Part shown: piece after piece, positions 45,524 through 46,448 of the stretch
Numbering within the stretch: position 1 is the first letter of the stretch
How the letters are laid out: each line of letters begins with the position of its first letter
NCBI RefSeq assembly: GCF_005503445.1
Contig: NZ_SCOH01000039.1
Location: 1 to 46,448, forward strand
DNA length: 46,448 bases
Direction of reading: 5' to 3'
Source: Chitinivorax sp. B
Lineage (GTDB): Bacteria > Pseudomonadota > Gammaproteobacteria > Burkholderiales > SCOH01
Program-made: the position numbers and the translations under genes
Notes under the pieces: generated by a model
Databases searched by the model: none
What the model was told of the DNA's origin: nothing
Seen by the model: the letters and a program-made list of their open reading frames with translations, nothing else

Positions 45524-46239
45524 GAGGGCGGTAACTGTTCAACAAAGGCATAACCCAAACCACGATGAGTAACAATCGGGTCGAGATCAGGCTTGATCTG
45601 GATAAGTTTGGTACGCAGGGTTTTGATATGGGTATCGACAGTGCGGTCATAGCAGCTGGCAGGGTCATCCCAAATCATCTGCAATAACTCGTCACGCGAA
45701 AATATTCGGCCAGGATGGTCTGCCATAACCTTGATCAGGCCGAATTCATACCGGGACAGCTCGACAACCTGCCCGTAGTAAACGACCCGTCGGCGAGCGG
45801 CATCCAATGACAATGAACTGTTGGCTGGTGCTGTACTGATTGTTGGCCCCTTTTGGGTACGACGTAGAACTGCACGGACTCGTGCCACCACCTCTCGTGG
45901 CCAAAATGGCTTGGCAATGTAATCATCCGCCCCCAACTCCAACCCGATCACCCGGTCAATTTCATCACTGCGGGCAGTCAGGAAGATCACCGGGATGGCA
46001 AATCGCTGTTGAATCTGCCGAAACAAATCCCGGCCATTGATATCCGGCAAACCGATATCCAGCAAAATCAGTTGTACAGGTTTGGATTCCAATTCCATAA
46101 GCCCAGCTTCGCCTGTTGCACTCCAAACTGCTTCAAATCCATCGGTGGACAAGGCATAACACAGCATCTCGGCGATACCGGGTTCGTCATCAATGATGAG
46201 TACGATGGGCCTGGGATTGGTGGTGACGTCTGCTTGCAT
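45517..46239 (-). CDS. creB: OmpR-family response regulator CreB
   Basis: 240 aa from ATG 46239 (MQADVTTNPRPIVLIIDDEP). Receiver domain with Asp61 (LILLDIGLPDINGRDLF) and Lys in DDYIAKPFWP, then a winged-helix DNA-binding domain with YEFGLIKVMADHPGRIFSR and DRTVDTHIKTLRTKL. The IAEMLCYALSTDGF and FWPREVVARVRAVLRR segments fit CreB. It overlaps creC by 7 bp. It is expected to bind TTCACN6TTCAC repeats, one of which lies past creC. Confidence 0.93.
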   Translation of the reverse strand: MQADVTTNPRPIVLIIDDEPGIAEMLCYALSTDGFEAVWSATGEAGLMELESKPVQLILLDIGLPDINGRDLFRQIQQRFAIPVIFLTARSDEIDRVIGLELGADDYIAKPFWPREVVARVRAVLRRTQKGPTISTAPANSSLSLDAARRRVVYYGQVVELSRYEFGLIKVMADHPGRIFSRDELLQMIWDDPASCYDRTVDTHIKTLRTKLIQIKPDLDPIVTHRGLGYAFVEQLPPSC

Positions 46240-46389
46240 GGGATTGATAAAGCGTATCAAGGTATACACATGTTAATCTGGAAGATGGAAGCAAGGGTAA
46301 GTAAAGCGAGCTTGAATCGAACAATGGGCATCAACACACCATCTTGCCAATGCCGACGGGGCATACCCCCGTCATGACACCGTGACTGC

Positions 46390-46448
46390 TCAGCGCTCCC
46401 TTAAACTCTCACTGCCGTACTCCATCAACGGGCTCAGGAAGTACTCGA
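46390..46448 (-). CDS. C-terminus of an unidentified protein (partial)
   Basis: From the right edge an open frame on the minus strand reads EYFLSPLMEYGSESLRER and stops at 46390-46392. Only 18 residues are available, so no family is assigned; the tail looks like a natural C-terminus. A hairpin GACGGGG / CCCCGTC (46355-46373) lies 17 bp after the stop, before creB, without a T run. Confidence 0.4.
   Translation of the reverse strand, partial: EYFLSPLMEYGSESLRER

Overview
The window reads as chromosomal DNA of a chitin-degrading betaproteobacterium, most likely of the Neisseriales (a Chitinivorax/Chitinimonas-like organism; inferred from the secreted chitinase and peptidases with proline-threonine linkers and from the pcnB-folK-deoxynucleoside kinase-panB-panC gene order, not proven). 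There are no tRNA, rRNA or CRISPR features. Most genes are ordinary housekeeping or transport genes; the unusual material lies mainly between genes.

Layout. 1-5358: three secreted proteins in a row, namely the tail of an exported protein with a PPC domain, a lysyl-endopeptidase-like serine protease with a ricin-type lectin domain, and a three-part GH18 chitinase-ricin lectin-GH114 enzyme. 5379-8394: YihY/BrkB membrane protein, WrbA-type quinone reductase, DUF2069 protein, then a decayed stretch with a PEP-CTERM remnant. 8395-12329: small membrane proteins, isochorismatase-like hydrolase, DUF1272 zinc-ribbon protein, EamA exporter, GlxA-type regulator. 12348-12457: a 110-bp MITE. 12670-16435: secreted beta-helix protein, a frameshifted J-domain protein, a periplasmic binding protein. 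16492-20106: CobW GTPase, two short-chain dehydrogenases, GNAT acetyltransferase. 20097-24602: YbdD and CstA transporter, facing a cache-domain histidine kinase and NarL-type regulator. 24622-28118: dGTPase, then two tandem SAM-II riboswitches in front of an unrecognised 110-aa gene, then a MATE exporter. 28175-35077: murB, a periplasmic binding protein, pcnB, folK, deoxynucleoside kinase, panB, panC, rfaE2. 35312-42706: TonB-dependent receptor, RecQ, orphan TfpX-type pilin accessory protein, GT4 glycosyltransferase with PAP2 phosphatase. 42835-46239: lipoprotein, an unrecognised 271-aa gene, and CreC/CreB.

Working together. The secreted proteins suggest feeding on chitin, fungal wall and protein. 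The CstA/YbdD uptake system is probably controlled by the divergent two-component pair through a palindrome in the shared intergenic region. The CreBC pair probably controls the unrecognised gene next to it, because a perfect CreB recognition repeat lies in front of that gene. The best candidate for something undescribed is the locus 25978-26626, where two promoter-plus-SAM-II-riboswitch units stand in series, the first with a terminator and a visible antiterminator pairing, in front of a gene that belongs to no methionine pathway family I recognise.
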